The notes beneath the pieces were generated by a model. The model was not told the origin of the DNA, did not search any database, and worked only from the letters and a program-made list of their open reading frames with translations. Source: Polynucleobacter sp. CS-Odin-A6 (GTDB lineage Bacteria; Pseudomonadota; Gammaproteobacteria; Burkholderiales; Burkholderiaceae). Taken from it: a stretch of DNA of 64,000 nt. Both the position numbers and the translations under genes were made by a program. Of the stretch, positions 1 through 8,940 are shown in pieces. Location: contig NZ_JACVPD010000003.1 in the NCBI RefSeq assembly GCF_018882095.1, positions 62,001 to 126,000 of the forward strand, in the 5' to 3' direction. Every line of letters begins with the position of its first letter. Position 1 is the first letter of the stretch.

Positions 1-1
1 G

Positions 2-181
2 CAGCCCGTGATTGACGCGATTCTTGCCGAGCAACAACCCATGTTTGAGCGTGCACAGAAATATTTAGATGATCCTAGTTTGCTGCGCTCTATCATTGCT
101 GATGGTGGTGATCAAGCACGCAAAGTTGCTCAGGAAACCATGCGTGAGGTCCGTGAGTGTATGGGGCTAGCGTACGACTAA
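2..181 (+). CDS. trpS: Tryptophan-tRNA ligase, C-terminal end (partial)
   Basis: Only the last 59 codons lie in the window; the gene enters from the left edge and stops at TAA 179-181. The tail reads like the helical C-terminal end of class I tryptophanyl-tRNA synthetases: an ERAQKYLDDP-type stretch, then a glycine pair, then ARKVAQETMREVRECMGL. The full enzyme charges tRNA-Trp with tryptophan in the cytoplasm. The catalytic HIGH and KMSKS motifs would be outside the window, so the call rests on the tail alone. The methyltransferase gene follows after 10 bases on the same strand. Confidence 0.8.
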   Translation, partial: QPVIDAILAEQQPMFERAQKYLDDPSLLRSIIADGGDQARKVAQETMREVRECMGLAYD

Positions 182-191
182 GGCCACTTCT

Positions 192-755
192 TTGTTCCCA
201 GGACATGATTTGATTGCAGAAGCTTCTACTTGGGTGAGACGTTTTGCCCCAGTCATTCCAAAGGGTGGGATCGTCTTGGATCTGGCTTGTGGTACTGGTA
301 GGCATACCGCGTTAATGGCATCTCTTGGCCACACCGTGCTGGCAATTGATCAAGATGTTTCAGCAGTTCAACTTCTACAAAGTGACTCAATTCAAATCCT
401 TGGGCTCAATCTTGAGGCTTCTAATTGGCCATTGCTAGGTCGGCAGTTTTCCGGGATTATCGTGACGAATTACCTCTACCGGCCATTTTTGGATGAATTG
501 CCCCAAATGCTCATTGAGGGTGGCGTCTTGATCTATGAAACCTTTGCGGATGGGAATGCCGCATTTGGCAAACCCTCAAATCCGGATTTCTTACTAAAGC
601 CGGGGGAATTGCTTGCTTTGGCTGGGGGAGCTGGGCTGAAAGTGATCGCCTATGAAGATATTTACGTAGATCAGCCTAAACCAGCCATGGTTCAGCGGAT
701 TTGTGCCGTAAAAGGGCATTTAAATGAACCCATTCCGTTACAATTTGTTGGTTAA
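192..755 (+). CDS. Class I SAM-dependent methyltransferase
   Basis: A 187-residue protein with a Rossmann methyltransferase fold. SAM-binding motif I is VLDLACGTGRHT at about residues 28-39, followed by an acidic motif II (VLAIDQD, 50-56). Later strands IIVTNYLYRP and GGVLIYETFADGN fit motifs IV and post-motifs of TehB/UbiE-like enzymes. The substrate cannot be read from the sequence. The start must be the TTG at 192 or a later codon, because an in-frame TAG lies at 168-170 and the ATG at 205 is out of frame. It sits between trpS and dapA and may be cotranscribed with trpS. Confidence 0.8.
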   Translation: MFPGHDLIAEASTWVRRFAPVIPKGGIVLDLACGTGRHTALMASLGHTVLAIDQDVSAVQLLQSDSIQILGLNLEASNWPLLGRQFSGIIVTNYLYRPFLDELPQMLIEGGVLIYETFADGNAAFGKPSNPDFLLKPGELLALAGGAGLKVIAYEDIYVDQPKPAMVQRICAVKGHLNEPIPLQFVG

Positions 756-780
756 CCATCAGATAATCTAGACCCATTCA

Positions 781-1704
781 GTGACTTATAGCAGCCAATC
801 AAACGCCCATAAAAAGCCGATCGCTGGCAGCATGCCGGCCATTGTGACGCCGATGTTCGAGGACGGCAGCTTGGATTTTCCTGCCCTACGTTCTTTGCTC
901 GATTGGCATGTGGCGGAAGGTTCAGATGGCATTGTGATTGTCGGTACTAGTGGCGAGTCTCCAACGGTTTCTGTGGAAGAGCACTGTGAGCTGATTAAAG
1001 TCACCGTTGAGCAGATTGCAGGACGAATCCCCGTTATCGCCGGAACAGGCGGTAACTCCACCACTGAGGCGATTGAACTCACCCAGTTTGCAAAATCGGT
1101 TGGCGCCGATGCTAGCTTGCAAGTTGTCCCTTATTACAACAAGCCAACTCAAGAGGGCATGTATGCTCACTTTATGAAGATAGCTGAGTCGGTTGATTTA
1201 CCGGTCATTCTATATAACGTCCCCGGCAGAACGGTTGCAGATCTTGCTGGAGAGACCACAGTTCGTCTCGCTGCAGTACCTGGCATCATTGGGATTAAAG
1301 ATGCCACCGGTAGTATCGAGCGCGGCACCTTACTGCTGGCTGATTTACAGCGCGCGGGGCATGCTGATTTCTCCGTATTTTCTGGTGACGACTTGAGTGC
1401 TGCGATGTTGATGTTGATGGGGGGCAAAGGGAATATTTCGGTGACTGCCAATATCGCACCTCGTTTAATGCACGATTTGTGTCAGGCAGCGATGTCGGAT
1501 GATGTCCTTAAGGCGCGTGCGATTCAATATCAATTACTGGCCGTTCATAAAGCCATGTTTACTGAGGCAAACCCGATTCCTGTGAAATGGGCCTTGCATG
1601 AAATGGGCAAAGTCACAGCCGGAATTCGTTTACCGTTAACCCCTTTAAGCGTTGCCTTACGTGAACCTTTAAAGACTGCAATGTTACAGGCCGGCTTACT
1701 ATGA
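781..1704 (+). CDS. dapA: 4-hydroxy-tetrahydrodipicolinate synthase
   Basis: DapA condenses pyruvate with aspartate semialdehyde, the first committed step of lysine and diaminopimelate synthesis, in the cytoplasm. The 307-residue protein has the usual class I aldolase barrel: GTSGES at 55-60 with the catalytic-triad Thr56, [10 protein letters not shown] at 115-124, ILYNVPGRT with Tyr145 and Arg150, and the Schiff-base Lys173 in GIKDATG. The start is GTG 781, without an obvious Shine-Dalgarno sequence. The stop overlaps the bamC start (ATGATG), so the two genes are translationally coupled, as is common in proteobacteria. Confidence 0.97.
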   Translation: MTYSSQSNAHKKPIAGSMPAIVTPMFEDGSLDFPALRSLLDWHVAEGSDGIVIVGTSGESPTVSVEEHCELIKVTVEQIAGRIPVIAGTGGNSTTEAIELTQFAKSVGADASLQVVPYYNKPTQEGMYAHFMKIAESVDLPVILYNVPGRTVADLAGETTVRLAAVPGIIGIKDATGSIERGTLLLADLQRAGHADFSVFSGDDLSAAMLMLMGGKGNISVTANIAPRLMHDLCQAAMSDDVLKARAIQYQLLAVHKAMFTEANPIPVKWALHEMGKVTAGIRLPLTPLSVALREPLKTAMLQAGLL

Positions 1705-2849
1705 TGAATTTGATGCAACTCCTGCGTAAGTACTGCGCCTCTTTTTTGATTGTCACTATCTCAGCCCTTGGTTTGGTTGCTTGTAAGTCTGTTACGACCA
1801 ACGATACAGTGGACTACAAGTCTGCCGGCGCTGTTCGTGGACCCAATTTATCGTATCCACCTGACTTGATTACCGCTCAAGCAGATCGTCGCTATATTGT
1901 TCAAGATGGCTCTGCCACGATGTCTGAGTACAACGCTGCGGTGAAAAAATCTGTACAGATGCGCAAGAATGTGATGACGGGGATTCCTGGCATGCGTATT
2001 GCTCGTGATGGCGAGCGCCGTTGGTTGGTAGTGGATAAGCCAGCTCCAGAACTGTATCCCCAGGTGAAAGATTTCTGGCAAGAGAACGGCTTTTTATTGG
2101 TCATCGATTCACCGTCGACTGGCATTATGGAAACTGACTGGGCTGAGAACCGCGCCAAGATTTCTCAAGACTTCATTCGCTCCACTCTTGGTAGTATGTT
2201 GGATTCTCTTTACGATACTGGTGAGCGTGATAAATATAAAACCCGCCTTGAGGTTATTAACCCAGATCAGACGGAGATTTATATTACTCAGCGTGGCGCG
2301 CTGGAAAAATGTACAACGGATGCTACCGGTAACTGCATCTCAACCATTTGGACTTCACGACCTAATGACCCTGAGCTCGAGGCCGTCTTCCTGGCGCGTT
2401 TGATGGAGCGTCTTGGCATGACCCAAGAGCAGGCTAAAGCTCAAGTAGCTTTACCTTTGGGCCCTAAAACGCCTAAGGCTAAGTTGGTTCAGGAAGGCGT
2501 GAACACAGCTCATATTGAAATGGCAGCAGGTTTTGATCGTGCCTGGCGCGATGCCGGACTTGCCTTAGATCGCTCAAACTTTACGGTTGAAGATCGTAAC
2601 CGCGCTAACGGTATTTACTATGTTCGTTATGTCAATCCAAAAGATTTAGGCGACACCAAAGGCTTCTTCTCGAATCTATTTAGTAGCAAGGATGATTCCA
2701 GTTTGAAGGCCAAGAAATATTTAGTGGTCGTTAAATCAACAGGGGATAATTCCTCAAGCGTTTACGTTCAAGGCGCAGATGGAAAGCCTGAAAATACCGC
2801 TGCTGGATTACAGCTCTTAACTTTACTGACTGAGCAGATGCAGAGATAG
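1701..2849 (+). CDS. bamC: Outer-membrane protein assembly factor BamC
   Basis: A 382-residue lipoprotein of the NlpB/DapX family, an accessory part of the BAM complex that inserts beta-barrel proteins into the outer membrane. The signal peptide ends in a clear lipobox, GLVAC, with Cys28 as the lipidated residue. An unstructured stretch rich in polar residues follows, including the NLSYPPDLI segment typical of the BamD-binding part of BamC. Two helix-grip-like domains come next. It overlaps the end of dapA by four bases. A strong hairpin terminator lies 31 bases after the stop. Confidence 0.9.
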   Translation: MMNLMQLLRKYCASFLIVTISALGLVACKSVTTNDTVDYKSAGAVRGPNLSYPPDLITAQADRRYIVQDGSATMSEYNAAVKKSVQMRKNVMTGIPGMRIARDGERRWLVVDKPAPELYPQVKDFWQENGFLLVIDSPSTGIMETDWAENRAKISQDFIRSTLGSMLDSLYDTGERDKYKTRLEVINPDQTEIYITQRGALEKCTTDATGNCISTIWTSRPNDPELEAVFLARLMERLGMTQEQAKAQVALPLGPKTPKAKLVQEGVNTAHIEMAAGFDRAWRDAGLALDRSNFTVEDRNRANGIYYVRYVNPKDLGDTKGFFSNLFSSKDDSSLKAKKYLVVVKSTGDNSSSVYVQGADGKPENTAAGLQLLTLLTEQMQR

Positions 2850-2880
2850 CCTCTATAAGCTCATTAATTTTAGTCAAATA

Positions 2881-2908
2881 AAAAAGCCGCTTTTCAGCGG
2901 CTTTTTTT
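2881..2908. terminator. Bidirectional intrinsic terminator between bamC and the small lipoprotein gene
   Basis: A GCCGC/GCGGC stem extended by an A-tract on the left and a T-tract on the right, with a short TTTTCA loop. The A-rich left arm becomes a U-tract on the opposite strand, so the hairpin can end both bamC (plus) and the convergent lipoprotein gene (minus). Confidence 0.85.
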
Positions 2909-2922
2909 CTTCAAGAAGAAGA

Positions 2923-3114
2923 TTACTTCTTAGCGTCAGCTGCTGGAGCAGCAGCAGGTGCGGCAGGTGCAGCAGCGGCAGCAGGAGCGTCAGCAGCTGA
3001 AGCTGCAGCAGCAGGAGCAGCAGGAGCAGCTTCTACAGGTTTTGCTTCTTCTTTCTTACCGCAAGCGGCCAAAGCGATTGCCAACATTGCTACGAGTGCT
3101 AGTGACTTCTTCAT
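2923..3114 (-). CDS. Small Ala/Pro-rich lipoprotein
   Basis: A 63-residue protein. A short signal peptide, MKKSLALVAMLAIALAAC, ends in a lipobox (LAAC, Cys18). The mature part, about 45 residues, begins GKKEEAKPVE and is then almost only alanine and proline with a few Asp and Ser, closing with DAKK. Such low-complexity tails are usually extended spacers. The start at 3114 is chosen over an upstream in-frame codon because TAAGAGGAAAT lies just upstream and the signal peptide starts cleanly there. The function is unknown; anchoring in the inner or outer membrane is inferred from the lipobox. Confidence 0.75.
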   Translation of the reverse strand: MKKSLALVAMLAIALAACGKKEEAKPVEAAPAAPAAAASAADAPAAAAAPAAPAAAPAADAKK

Positions 3115-3142
3115 TTGTAATTTCCTCTTAAAAATGATCATT

Positions 3143-3209
3143 AATAACCGGTTATTGATACTAGGAATGCACAGGGTTCGCCCTTAGATACTTTCCAGAA
3201 AGCATTATA
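3143..3209 (-). promoter_or_regulatory. Promoter -10 box and palindromic leader of the small lipoprotein gene
   Basis: On the minus strand a perfect TATAAT lies at 3209-3204; no convincing -35 box is seen at 16-18 bases. This would give a leader of roughly 80 bases before the start at 3114. The leader holds a perfect 14-base palindrome, AATAACCGGTTATT (3143-3156), next to a 10-base one, AATGATCATT (3133-3142). They could be protein-binding sites or RNA hairpins. Confidence 0.4.
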
Positions 3210-3225
3210 GCCATGTATTTATACG

Positions 3226-4455
3226 CTATTTAAAATTTAGCCAACCTGCCTTGAAGGCTTCAAAGAGGCTGTTGTCTAGCCCTATTTTGCCCGATCTATC
3301 GATCAGCTGTTTATGGGCTGCAAGGGTGTACCAAGCCCTTGCAGTTGATGCGGTCTGGCCAGCAGTCATATTTTCTCCATTGCAGTAAATGGTTTTCCCG
3401 ATGGCAATGAGCCGGGTTTGAGGGTGGGGGATTAATACCTGCTTTTCTAATAGACGCTTAAATTCTTCAAGGGATTGGATATTAATTGAACCATCAAAAT
3501 AAGCCTGAGGTTTAGGTTCACTCAGGTAGGCAGCAATTCCAGGAAGAAATGTCTCTACTTGATCCAGTTTGAGACCTTGCAATTTTTGAGCTACCTGCTG
3601 AATCAGCTCTTCTGGAAGTTGCTCTGCTGAGCTGGTCGCTTGTTGCTTGGGGTCAGCAAAATGTTGCTCTAGCCCTGGAATATCCTCGAGCGATTCGGCT
3701 AGGCGCCATAAGCCCTCCTGAAGCATTTCTTTGAAGCTTTGTGCCCTAAATCCTACTGACCAAGTTTGGCAGCCTGCATCCAAGGCAATTCCCTCATGGG
3801 CTATGTGAGGAGGTAGGTAGAGCATATCGCCCGGCTCTAAATCCCACTCTTGCTCCACTTTAAAATCTTGCAAAATTTTTAATGGAAGATCAGGATTTAA
3901 GGTTAAATCGCTTTGCTCTGAAATGCGCCATTTTCTGCGGCCAGACATCTGAATCAAGAAGACATCATAAGAGTCAAAATGGGGTCCAACACCACCACCG
4001 GGACCTGCAATGCTAATCATGAGGTCATCTAAGCGCGCGTCGGGAATAAAGCGAAACCAAGCCAGCACTTTGGCTGCTGCTGGATGCTGAGCTTCCATAC
4101 TTTGGAGTAGCAGCGTCCAGTCGGGTGAGTCTAGCGACGGAATGGATTTCTTCTTAAATGGACCATGAGTAATACTCCAGGGCTTAGCTTGAATTAACCT
4201 CGCCTCGACTAGATCGCTCCCGGCAATCTTCAATAGCTCTTCTGGAGAAATTGGGCTACCGAGTGGCTCCCCAATTTGTTTTGCAAGTGCAAAAGCAGGC
4301 ACAGCCCCCCGAATCAATAGTGGCTTTTTATGCCAATGCCTTTTCATGAACTGTTGGGGGCTAATGCCTCCTAGGAGAGCCCAAGGACAATCTAGAGGGA
4401 GGTTTTGGGGAGCCTGGGGTGGATCATAAGGCTTACTCAAGTAAAATGAGGTCAT
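3226..4455 (-). CDS. roxA: Ribosomal protein L16 arginine hydroxylase (cupin/JmjC oxygenase)
   Basis: A 409-residue Fe(II)/2-oxoglutarate oxygenase of the YcfD/RoxA family, which hydroxylates an arginine of ribosomal protein L16. The N-terminus carries the family segment FMKRHWHKKPLLIRGA (about 36-51). The iron-binding triad is visible as His159 and Asp161 in GPHFDSYDVF and His220 in PPHIAHEG. Next to it is GRRKWRI. The C-terminal part (about 260-409) matches the dimerisation and winged-helix region of the family. It is transcribed away from the slyD-like gene, only 26 bases between starts, so the promoters must overlap or lie inside genes. Confidence 0.9.
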   Translation of the reverse strand: MTSFYLSKPYDPPQAPQNLPLDCPWALLGGISPQQFMKRHWHKKPLLIRGAVPAFALAKQIGEPLGSPISPEELLKIAGSDLVEARLIQAKPWSITHGPFKKKSIPSLDSPDWTLLLQSMEAQHPAAAKVLAWFRFIPDARLDDLMISIAGPGGGVGPHFDSYDVFLIQMSGRRKWRISEQSDLTLNPDLPLKILQDFKVEQEWDLEPGDMLYLPPHIAHEGIALDAGCQTWSVGFRAQSFKEMLQEGLWRLAESLEDIPGLEQHFADPKQQATSSAEQLPEELIQQVAQKLQGLKLDQVETFLPGIAAYLSEPKPQAYFDGSINIQSLEEFKRLLEKQVLIPHPQTRLIAIGKTIYCNGENMTAGQTASTARAWYTLAAHKQLIDRSGKIGLDNSLFEAFKAGWLNFK

Positions 4456-4481
4456 ATTAGTAAGAGGCCGTTTAAATCACA

Positions 4482-5093
4482 ATGTTGAATGAATTACGCA
4501 TGAAGATCGAAAAAAATACCGTTGTATCCCTGCGCTACAAATTAACCGATGCGCAAAATAATATTATCGAGGAACCAGAGTCACCGATGGTATACCTGCA
4601 TGGTGGATATGAGGGTACTTTTCCCAAGATTGAAACCTTATTGGATGGCCAGGATCTTGGCTATGAGGCCAGTATTCAGCTGGAACCTAGCGAGGCCTTT
4701 GGTGAATATGATCCAGAGCTCCTAAAGATTGAGCCACGCGCACGCTTTCCGGAGCCTTTGGAGATCGGCATGCAGTTCGAAGGCGTTCCGGATGCTGAGG
4801 AAGAGGGCGATGCTGATGAAGTAGATGATGAGCCCTTAATCTATACAGTTACCGATGTAGCTGATAGTCAAGTGGTGCTAGACGGCAATCACCCCTTGGC
4901 AGGAATGGCACTGAGATTCTGGGTGCAGGTAGAGGACATTCGCGCGGCCACAGATCAAGAGATAGAAAACCGCTACCCTGAAGGTGCTGAAGCTTTCGCT
5001 TTCGGAATGCCCAGTGATAATGAGGACGATGCAGATGATTTAGATGATGGTGAAGACGAATTGCCCATTAGATCGTCACCTACTCTGCATTAA
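4482..5093 (+). CDS. FKBP-type peptidyl-prolyl isomerase, SlyD-like
   Basis: A 203-residue FKBP-type prolyl isomerase and chaperone of the SlyD/FkpB group. It starts with the typical VVSLRYKLTDAQNNIIEE, then YLHGGYEGTFPKIETLLDGQ, then a flap-like insert and GNHPLAGMALRFWVQV at about 140-155. SlyD proteins usually end in a His/Cys-rich nickel-binding tail. Here the tail is acidic instead (runs of Asp and Glu from about 180), and the insert at about 100-115 is also very acidic. The start could be ATG 4482 or the ATG at 4500 (MKIEKNT, closer to family N-termini); neither has a strong ribosome-binding site. Confidence 0.85.
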   Translation: MLNELRMKIEKNTVVSLRYKLTDAQNNIIEEPESPMVYLHGGYEGTFPKIETLLDGQDLGYEASIQLEPSEAFGEYDPELLKIEPRARFPEPLEIGMQFEGVPDAEEEGDADEVDDEPLIYTVTDVADSQVVLDGNHPLAGMALRFWVQVEDIRAATDQEIENRYPEGAEAFAFGMPSDNEDDADDLDDGEDELPIRSSPTLH

Positions 5094-5104
5094 CTGATTC
5101 TTAG

Positions 5105-5872
5105 TTACTCTTTCAGCCATTCTTTTAAGGCGCCAAGATCGCGTTTTGTGCCACTAGATTCATTGGAATCTGATGCTGGTGCATTGCCAAGTTTCGCTAA
5201 AACTTTCTCCAGCGCTGCAATTTTGGCTTCTTGCTCGAGAGTGGCATCAATCAAGCCCTTCAAAGCCATCGAGACTGGATCGTCCACATTGGGCGTCACT
5301 CCATAGGCTTGGAAATATTCTTTGGCTTTGCTTTCAGGCGTACTTGCCTGGGGTAACTCAGGCTGCAGGACGCGTGCAGGTATCCCTACTGCAGTCGCCC
5401 CAGCCGGAATTTCTTTCAATACGACGGCGTTTGATCCAACGCGCGCGCCATCACCAACCGTAAAGCCTCCAAGAACTTTAGCGCCAGCACTAATGACTAC
5501 GCCTTTGCCTAGAGTAGGGTGGCGCTTGACACCTTTATATAAAGAAGTGCCCCCTAAGGTAACGCCTTGGTAGATCGTGCAATCATCACCAATTTCTGTA
5601 GTTTCCCCAATCACGATACCAAGGCCGTGATCTAGAAAAACGCGGCGCCCAATCTTTGCTCCAGGGTGGATTTCAATACCCGTAATCAAGCGGGATACCA
5701 TCGACAGTATCCGAGCGATCAACTTTAAACCGAGATTCCATAGGAAATGCGATGCCCTATGAATCCATACCGCATGCAAACCGGGGTAGCAGATAACGAC
5801 CTCGAGCCGATTTCTGGCGGCTGGGTCTCGAACGATGATGGAGTCGACTTCGTCGAAAAGTGCATTAAACAT
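5105..5872 (-). CDS. cysE: Serine O-acetyltransferase
   Basis: CysE acetylates serine with acetyl-CoA, giving O-acetylserine for cysteine synthesis. The 255-residue protein has an alpha-helical N-terminus containing [10 protein letters not shown], then a left-handed parallel beta-helix of hexapeptide repeats: [13 protein letters not shown], then the catalytic His82 in [13 protein letters not shown], then [13 protein letters not shown]. The C-terminal tail (KEWLKE at the end) is longer than in E. coli. It converges on the slyD-like gene with an 11-base gap and lies downstream of trmJ on the same strand, 29 bases away, so the two may be cotranscribed. Confidence 0.95.
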   Translation of the reverse strand: MFNALFDEVDSIIVRDPAARNRLEVVICYPGLHAVWIHRASHFLWNLGLKLIARILSMVSRLITGIEIHPGAKIGRRVFLDHGLGIVIGETTEIGDDCTIYQGVTLGGTSLYKGVKRHPTLGKGVVISAGAKVLGGFTVGDGARVGSNAVVLKEIPAGATAVGIPARVLQPELPQASTPESKAKEYFQAYGVTPNVDDPVSMALKGLIDATLEQEAKIAALEKVLAKLGNAPASDSNESSGTKRDLGALKEWLKE

Positions 5873-5901
5873 CTGCTGATTTTAACGGGTAAAGGCTGAT
5901 T

Positions 5902-6639
5902 TTATTTCCTCAAGAGCATCTGCTTGGCAATTCCGCGCAGGAGATCGATCTCTTCCTTGTGCAGGCGAGTCCTTGCAAATAGCGCCTGTAAGCGAGGCAT
6001 CAGCTTCTTAGGGTTGTCTGGGTCGAGATAATCAATTGCCTCAAGTCCTGCACGCCAGTGCTCTAGCATTGCGGCCACGGCTGTAGGATCTGCATAGTCA
6101 ATTGGTTCAGCTGCCATCAACTCTGCAACCCCCCCCAAAGTCTCCCTGAGGGTAAAGGCGCACACCATGACGGCTTGTGCGAGGTTAAGGGAGGGATAGA
6201 GCGGATTGGCATCTAGCCACACCCGATGAGTACAGAGTGAGAGGTGGTGGTTATCTAGACCCGTGCGCTCTGGACCAAATAGGAGCGCTACCCGTTGCTT
6301 GCCTGCAATCGCAGTCTTAATCAGGGGGCGAGCGGCTTGCCAATCTAGTGCTGGTGGCCCGAATTCTCGATCACGACTAGTGAGACCTAAAACCAGGGCG
6401 CAGTCTTGAACGGCCGATTCAAGGTTGGGGGATTCTTGGCTAGATTCCAAAATATCGGCTGCACCACTCGCCAGAGCAATTGCCTCAGGCATCTTCGCAA
6501 CCCCAGTGATCTTTGGATTAATGAGTTGCAAATCTTGAAAACCCATTGTTTTCAGGGCGCGCGCTGCGGAGCCTACATTTCCAGGATGGCTGGTTTCGAC
6601 CAAAACCCAGCGCAATAATTGAGCTTGAGCGGTGTTCAT
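5902..6639 (-). CDS. trmJ: tRNA (cytidine/uridine-2'-O)-methyltransferase TrmJ
   Basis: A 245-residue SPOUT-class methyltransferase that methylates the ribose at position 32 of several tRNAs. The N-terminus has WVLVETSHPGNVGSAARALKTMG, with the conserved N and R of motif 1. Motif 2 is ALLFGPERTGLDNHHLSLC (about 135-153), and motif 3 is YPSLNLAQAVMVCAF (about 161-175), which forms the trefoil-knot SAM site. A C-terminal helical extension follows, as in TrmJ. It is divergent from suhB with about 130 bases between, and upstream of cysE. Confidence 0.92.
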   Translation of the reverse strand: MNTAQAQLLRWVLVETSHPGNVGSAARALKTMGFQDLQLINPKITGVAKMPEAIALASGAADILESSQESPNLESAVQDCALVLGLTSRDREFGPPALDWQAARPLIKTAIAGKQRVALLFGPERTGLDNHHLSLCTHRVWLDANPLYPSLNLAQAVMVCAFTLRETLGGVAELMAAEPIDYADPTAVAAMLEHWRAGLEAIDYLDPDNPKKLMPRLQALFARTRLHKEEIDLLRGIAKQMLLRK

Positions 6640-6769
6640 TACGGTAGGAAATCTCTAAGAGCTTGGGGGTTCACAGGGGCAATCGTTTAGAATCATCTAG
6701 TTAGCTCCTTATTGTCATGCAGTTTGCAATTTGCTGAGCTTGTTCTTATTTAATTTGTCCATCAAAACT

Positions 6770-7558
6770 ATGCATCCCATGTTAAATGTGGCCGTCAAGG
6801 CTGCCCGTCGTGCCGGAACCGTAATTAATAGGGCCTCTCTCAATCTCGAGCGCCTGCAGGTAGATCGTAAGCAACACAACGATTTTGTAACTGAGGTGGA
6901 CAGACAGGCTGAAGCAGCCATTATTGAAACACTCAGCGAGGCCTACCCATCTCACGGCTTTTTGGCTGAAGAAACCGGCGCTCAAAATATCGATGCAGAA
7001 AATATCTGGATCATCGATCCTTTAGATGGCACTACCAACTTTATCCATGGCTTTCCACAATATGCTGTGTCGATTGCCCTATCTGTCAATGGAGTGACTC
7101 AGCAAGCTGTTGTCTATGACCCAACGCGTGATGAGCTTTTTACTGCCACTCGCGGCGCAGGTGCGTATTTAGATCGTCGGCGCTTGCGGGTTGCCACTCA
7201 AGATCGTCTGGCAAATTGCCTTCTGGGCACGGGCTTTCCTTATCGTGAAGATCAAGATTTAGAAAAGTATTTAAAAGTCTTTGGTGATATGTCGCGCCAA
7301 TGTGCAGGTCTTCGTCGTCCCGGAGCTGCTTCTCTAGACTTAGCTTATGTTGCTGCTGGTCGTTACGATGGATTCTTTGAGAGCGATCTCAAGCCATGGG
7401 ATATGGCTGCTGGTGCTTTATTGATTACCGAGTCTGGCGGCCTCATTGGCAATTACCGTGGCGAAGAAGGCTTCTTGCAGAGTGGTGAAGTGATGTGCGC
7501 TAATCCCCGCATCTTTGCTCAGATGGTGCAGTGCTTAAATAAATACTCCAACTGCTAA
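6770..7558 (+). CDS. suhB: Inositol-1-monophosphatase family protein SuhB
   Basis: A 262-residue Mg-dependent phosphatase; in E. coli SuhB also joins the rRNA antitermination complex. The metal-binding residues are in [13 protein letters not shown], in FLAEETG, in [15 protein letters not shown], and in the C-terminal [17 protein letters not shown]. The start ATG at 6770 gives [16 protein letters not shown], nearly the same as E. coli SuhB, so it is preferred over the TTG at 6731. It stands alone between divergent trmJ and convergent lpxH. Confidence 0.94.
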   Translation: MHPMLNVAVKAARRAGTVINRASLNLERLQVDRKQHNDFVTEVDRQAEAAIIETLSEAYPSHGFLAEETGAQNIDAENIWIIDPLDGTTNFIHGFPQYAVSIALSVNGVTQQAVVYDPTRDELFTATRGAGAYLDRRRLRVATQDRLANCLLGTGFPYREDQDLEKYLKVFGDMSRQCAGLRRPGAASLDLAYVAAGRYDGFFESDLKPWDMAAGALLITESGGLIGNYRGEEGFLQSGEVMCANPRIFAQMVQCLNKYSNC

Positions 7559-7566
7559 CGCATATA

Positions 7567-7587
7567 AAATTACGTTGAACGTAATTT
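7567..7587. terminator. Perfect 21-base palindrome between suhB and lpxH
   Basis: Arms AAATTACGTT and AACGTAATTT around a single G, in the 48-base gap between convergent genes. As RNA it would be a hairpin with a tiny loop and A/U-rich ends, so it may act as a weak bidirectional terminator. A protein-binding site is the alternative, since there is no proper U-tract. Confidence 0.45.
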
Positions 7588-7606
7588 ATGAGTTGAATGA
7601 CCTGTA

Positions 7607-8395
7607 TTAGGCTTTGACCAAATCGGTGTACTGAACGCCATCTCGATCAATGAGTAATGCACTCGCTCGGGGTTTGACCCCTTCAGGATGATCCAAATCC
7701 CAGTCTGATAAAACCCAGCGTTGCCATTCTTGAGTTTGAAAATGCTCTTGATGATGGGCGGGTAGATGGGTATGCCCATGAATCAATCGATTGCCATTCT
7801 GATTTCTCAATACCGCAGCACACGCTACTAAGGTGACATCCATCTTCGCCTGCAACCCCTCGACTTTGTATTGAACTGCGCGCTGGTATTGGATGCCACT
7901 ATTACTACGCAGGCGATTGGCAACAGAGCGACGCCAATGCAGAGGAAGCCTTAAGAATAATTTTTGAATCCAAGGTTTACGAACCCAAGATCGAAAGACT
8001 TGGTAACCTATATCAGCAGTGCAGAGGGAGTCGCCATGGCATAGAACATATTCCTGACCAGCGATTGCTATCTTGCTGGGATCGCTCATGAGCGTCATGC
8101 CGGTCTTGCTTAAGAAGCGTGCACCGATCAGAAAGTCCCGATTGCCATGCAAGTAATAGGTTTTTACTTTGGTAGAAAGGATTGCTAGGGCGCGCTTGAC
8201 TTCTAGCTGAAAGGGGGAGTGCAGTGCGGCATCATCGCCTACCCAATACTCAAAAAGGTCGCCCAAGATAAATACGGCCTCTACCTTGGGGGCCTCTTTT
8301 TCGCAAAAGTCGAAGAATCGTTGTGCCGTCAAAGGCATTGACGGCGTGAGATGCAAATCCGAAATGAGCAAGGCGCTCGCGTATTGCGGAATCAT
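7607..8395 (-). CDS. lpxH: UDP-2,3-diacylglucosamine diphosphatase
   Basis: LpxH splits UDP-2,3-diacylglucosamine to lipid X and UMP, a peripheral inner-membrane step of lipid A synthesis. The 262-residue protein carries the calcineurin-like metallophosphatase motifs: LLISDLHL (about 10-17), [14 protein letters not shown] (about 43-56), [18 protein letters not shown], and [10 protein letters not shown] near the C-terminus. It overlaps the end of ppiB by four bases (ATGA), so both sit in one operon on the minus strand. Confidence 0.94.
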   Translation of the reverse strand: MIPQYASALLISDLHLTPSMPLTAQRFFDFCEKEAPKVEAVFILGDLFEYWVGDDAALHSPFQLEVKRALAILSTKVKTYYLHGNRDFLIGARFLSKTGMTLMSDPSKIAIAGQEYVLCHGDSLCTADIGYQVFRSWVRKPWIQKLFLRLPLHWRRSVANRLRSNSGIQYQRAVQYKVEGLQAKMDVTLVACAAVLRNQNGNRLIHGHTHLPAHHQEHFQTQEWQRWVLSDWDLDHPEGVKPRASALLIDRDGVQYTDLVKA

Positions 8396-8895
8396 TCCTC
8401 GAGGACGGTTGCCTTTTCAATCACAACATCTTCAGCAGGAACGTCTTGATGAAACCCAGAGCTACCCGTTTTCACTTTACGAATGATATCGACGACATCC
8501 TGGCCATCAGTTACTTTCCCGAATACTGCATAGCCCCAGCCTTGGGCATTGGGTGCTGTGTGGTTCAAGAAATCGTTGTCATTCACATTAATAAAAAATT
8601 GTGCCGTAGCCGAATGCGGGTCGCTCGTGCGGGCCATAGCCACCGTGCCGCGATCATTTTTCAAACCATTATTTGCTTCATTTTCAATTTGAGCGCCAGA
8701 AGATTTTTCTTTCATCCCAGCAGTCATGCCACCACCTTGAACCATGAAATTATCAATTACGCGATGAAAGATCGTGCCATCGTAGTGACCAGATTTGACA
8801 TACTGTAAAAAATTGCTCACTGTCTTAGGCGCTTTGACAGCATCGAGAGTGAGGGTGATATCACCCTGATTGGTTTTCAGTAGAACTTTAGCCAT
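8392..8895 (-). CDS. ppiB: Cyclophilin-type peptidyl-prolyl cis-trans isomerase
   Basis: A 167-residue cytoplasmic cyclophilin; there is no signal peptide, so it resembles PpiB rather than PpiA. The catalytic segment is [18 protein letters not shown], followed by [28 protein letters not shown], and [17 protein letters not shown]. These are the expected cyclophilin core elements with Arg and Phe in place. It lies directly upstream of lpxH, with overlapping stop and start. Confidence 0.95.
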   Translation of the reverse strand: MAKVLLKTNQGDITLTLDAVKAPKTVSNFLQYVKSGHYDGTIFHRVIDNFMVQGGGMTAGMKEKSSGAQIENEANNGLKNDRGTVAMARTSDPHSATAQFFINVNDNDFLNHTAPNAQGWGYAVFGKVTDGQDVVDIIRKVKTGSSGFHQDVPAEDVVIEKATVLEE

Positions 8896-8940
8896 GATGA
8901 ATGCACTTTCTGATGAGTTAGTAGATAAAACGATGAAAAA

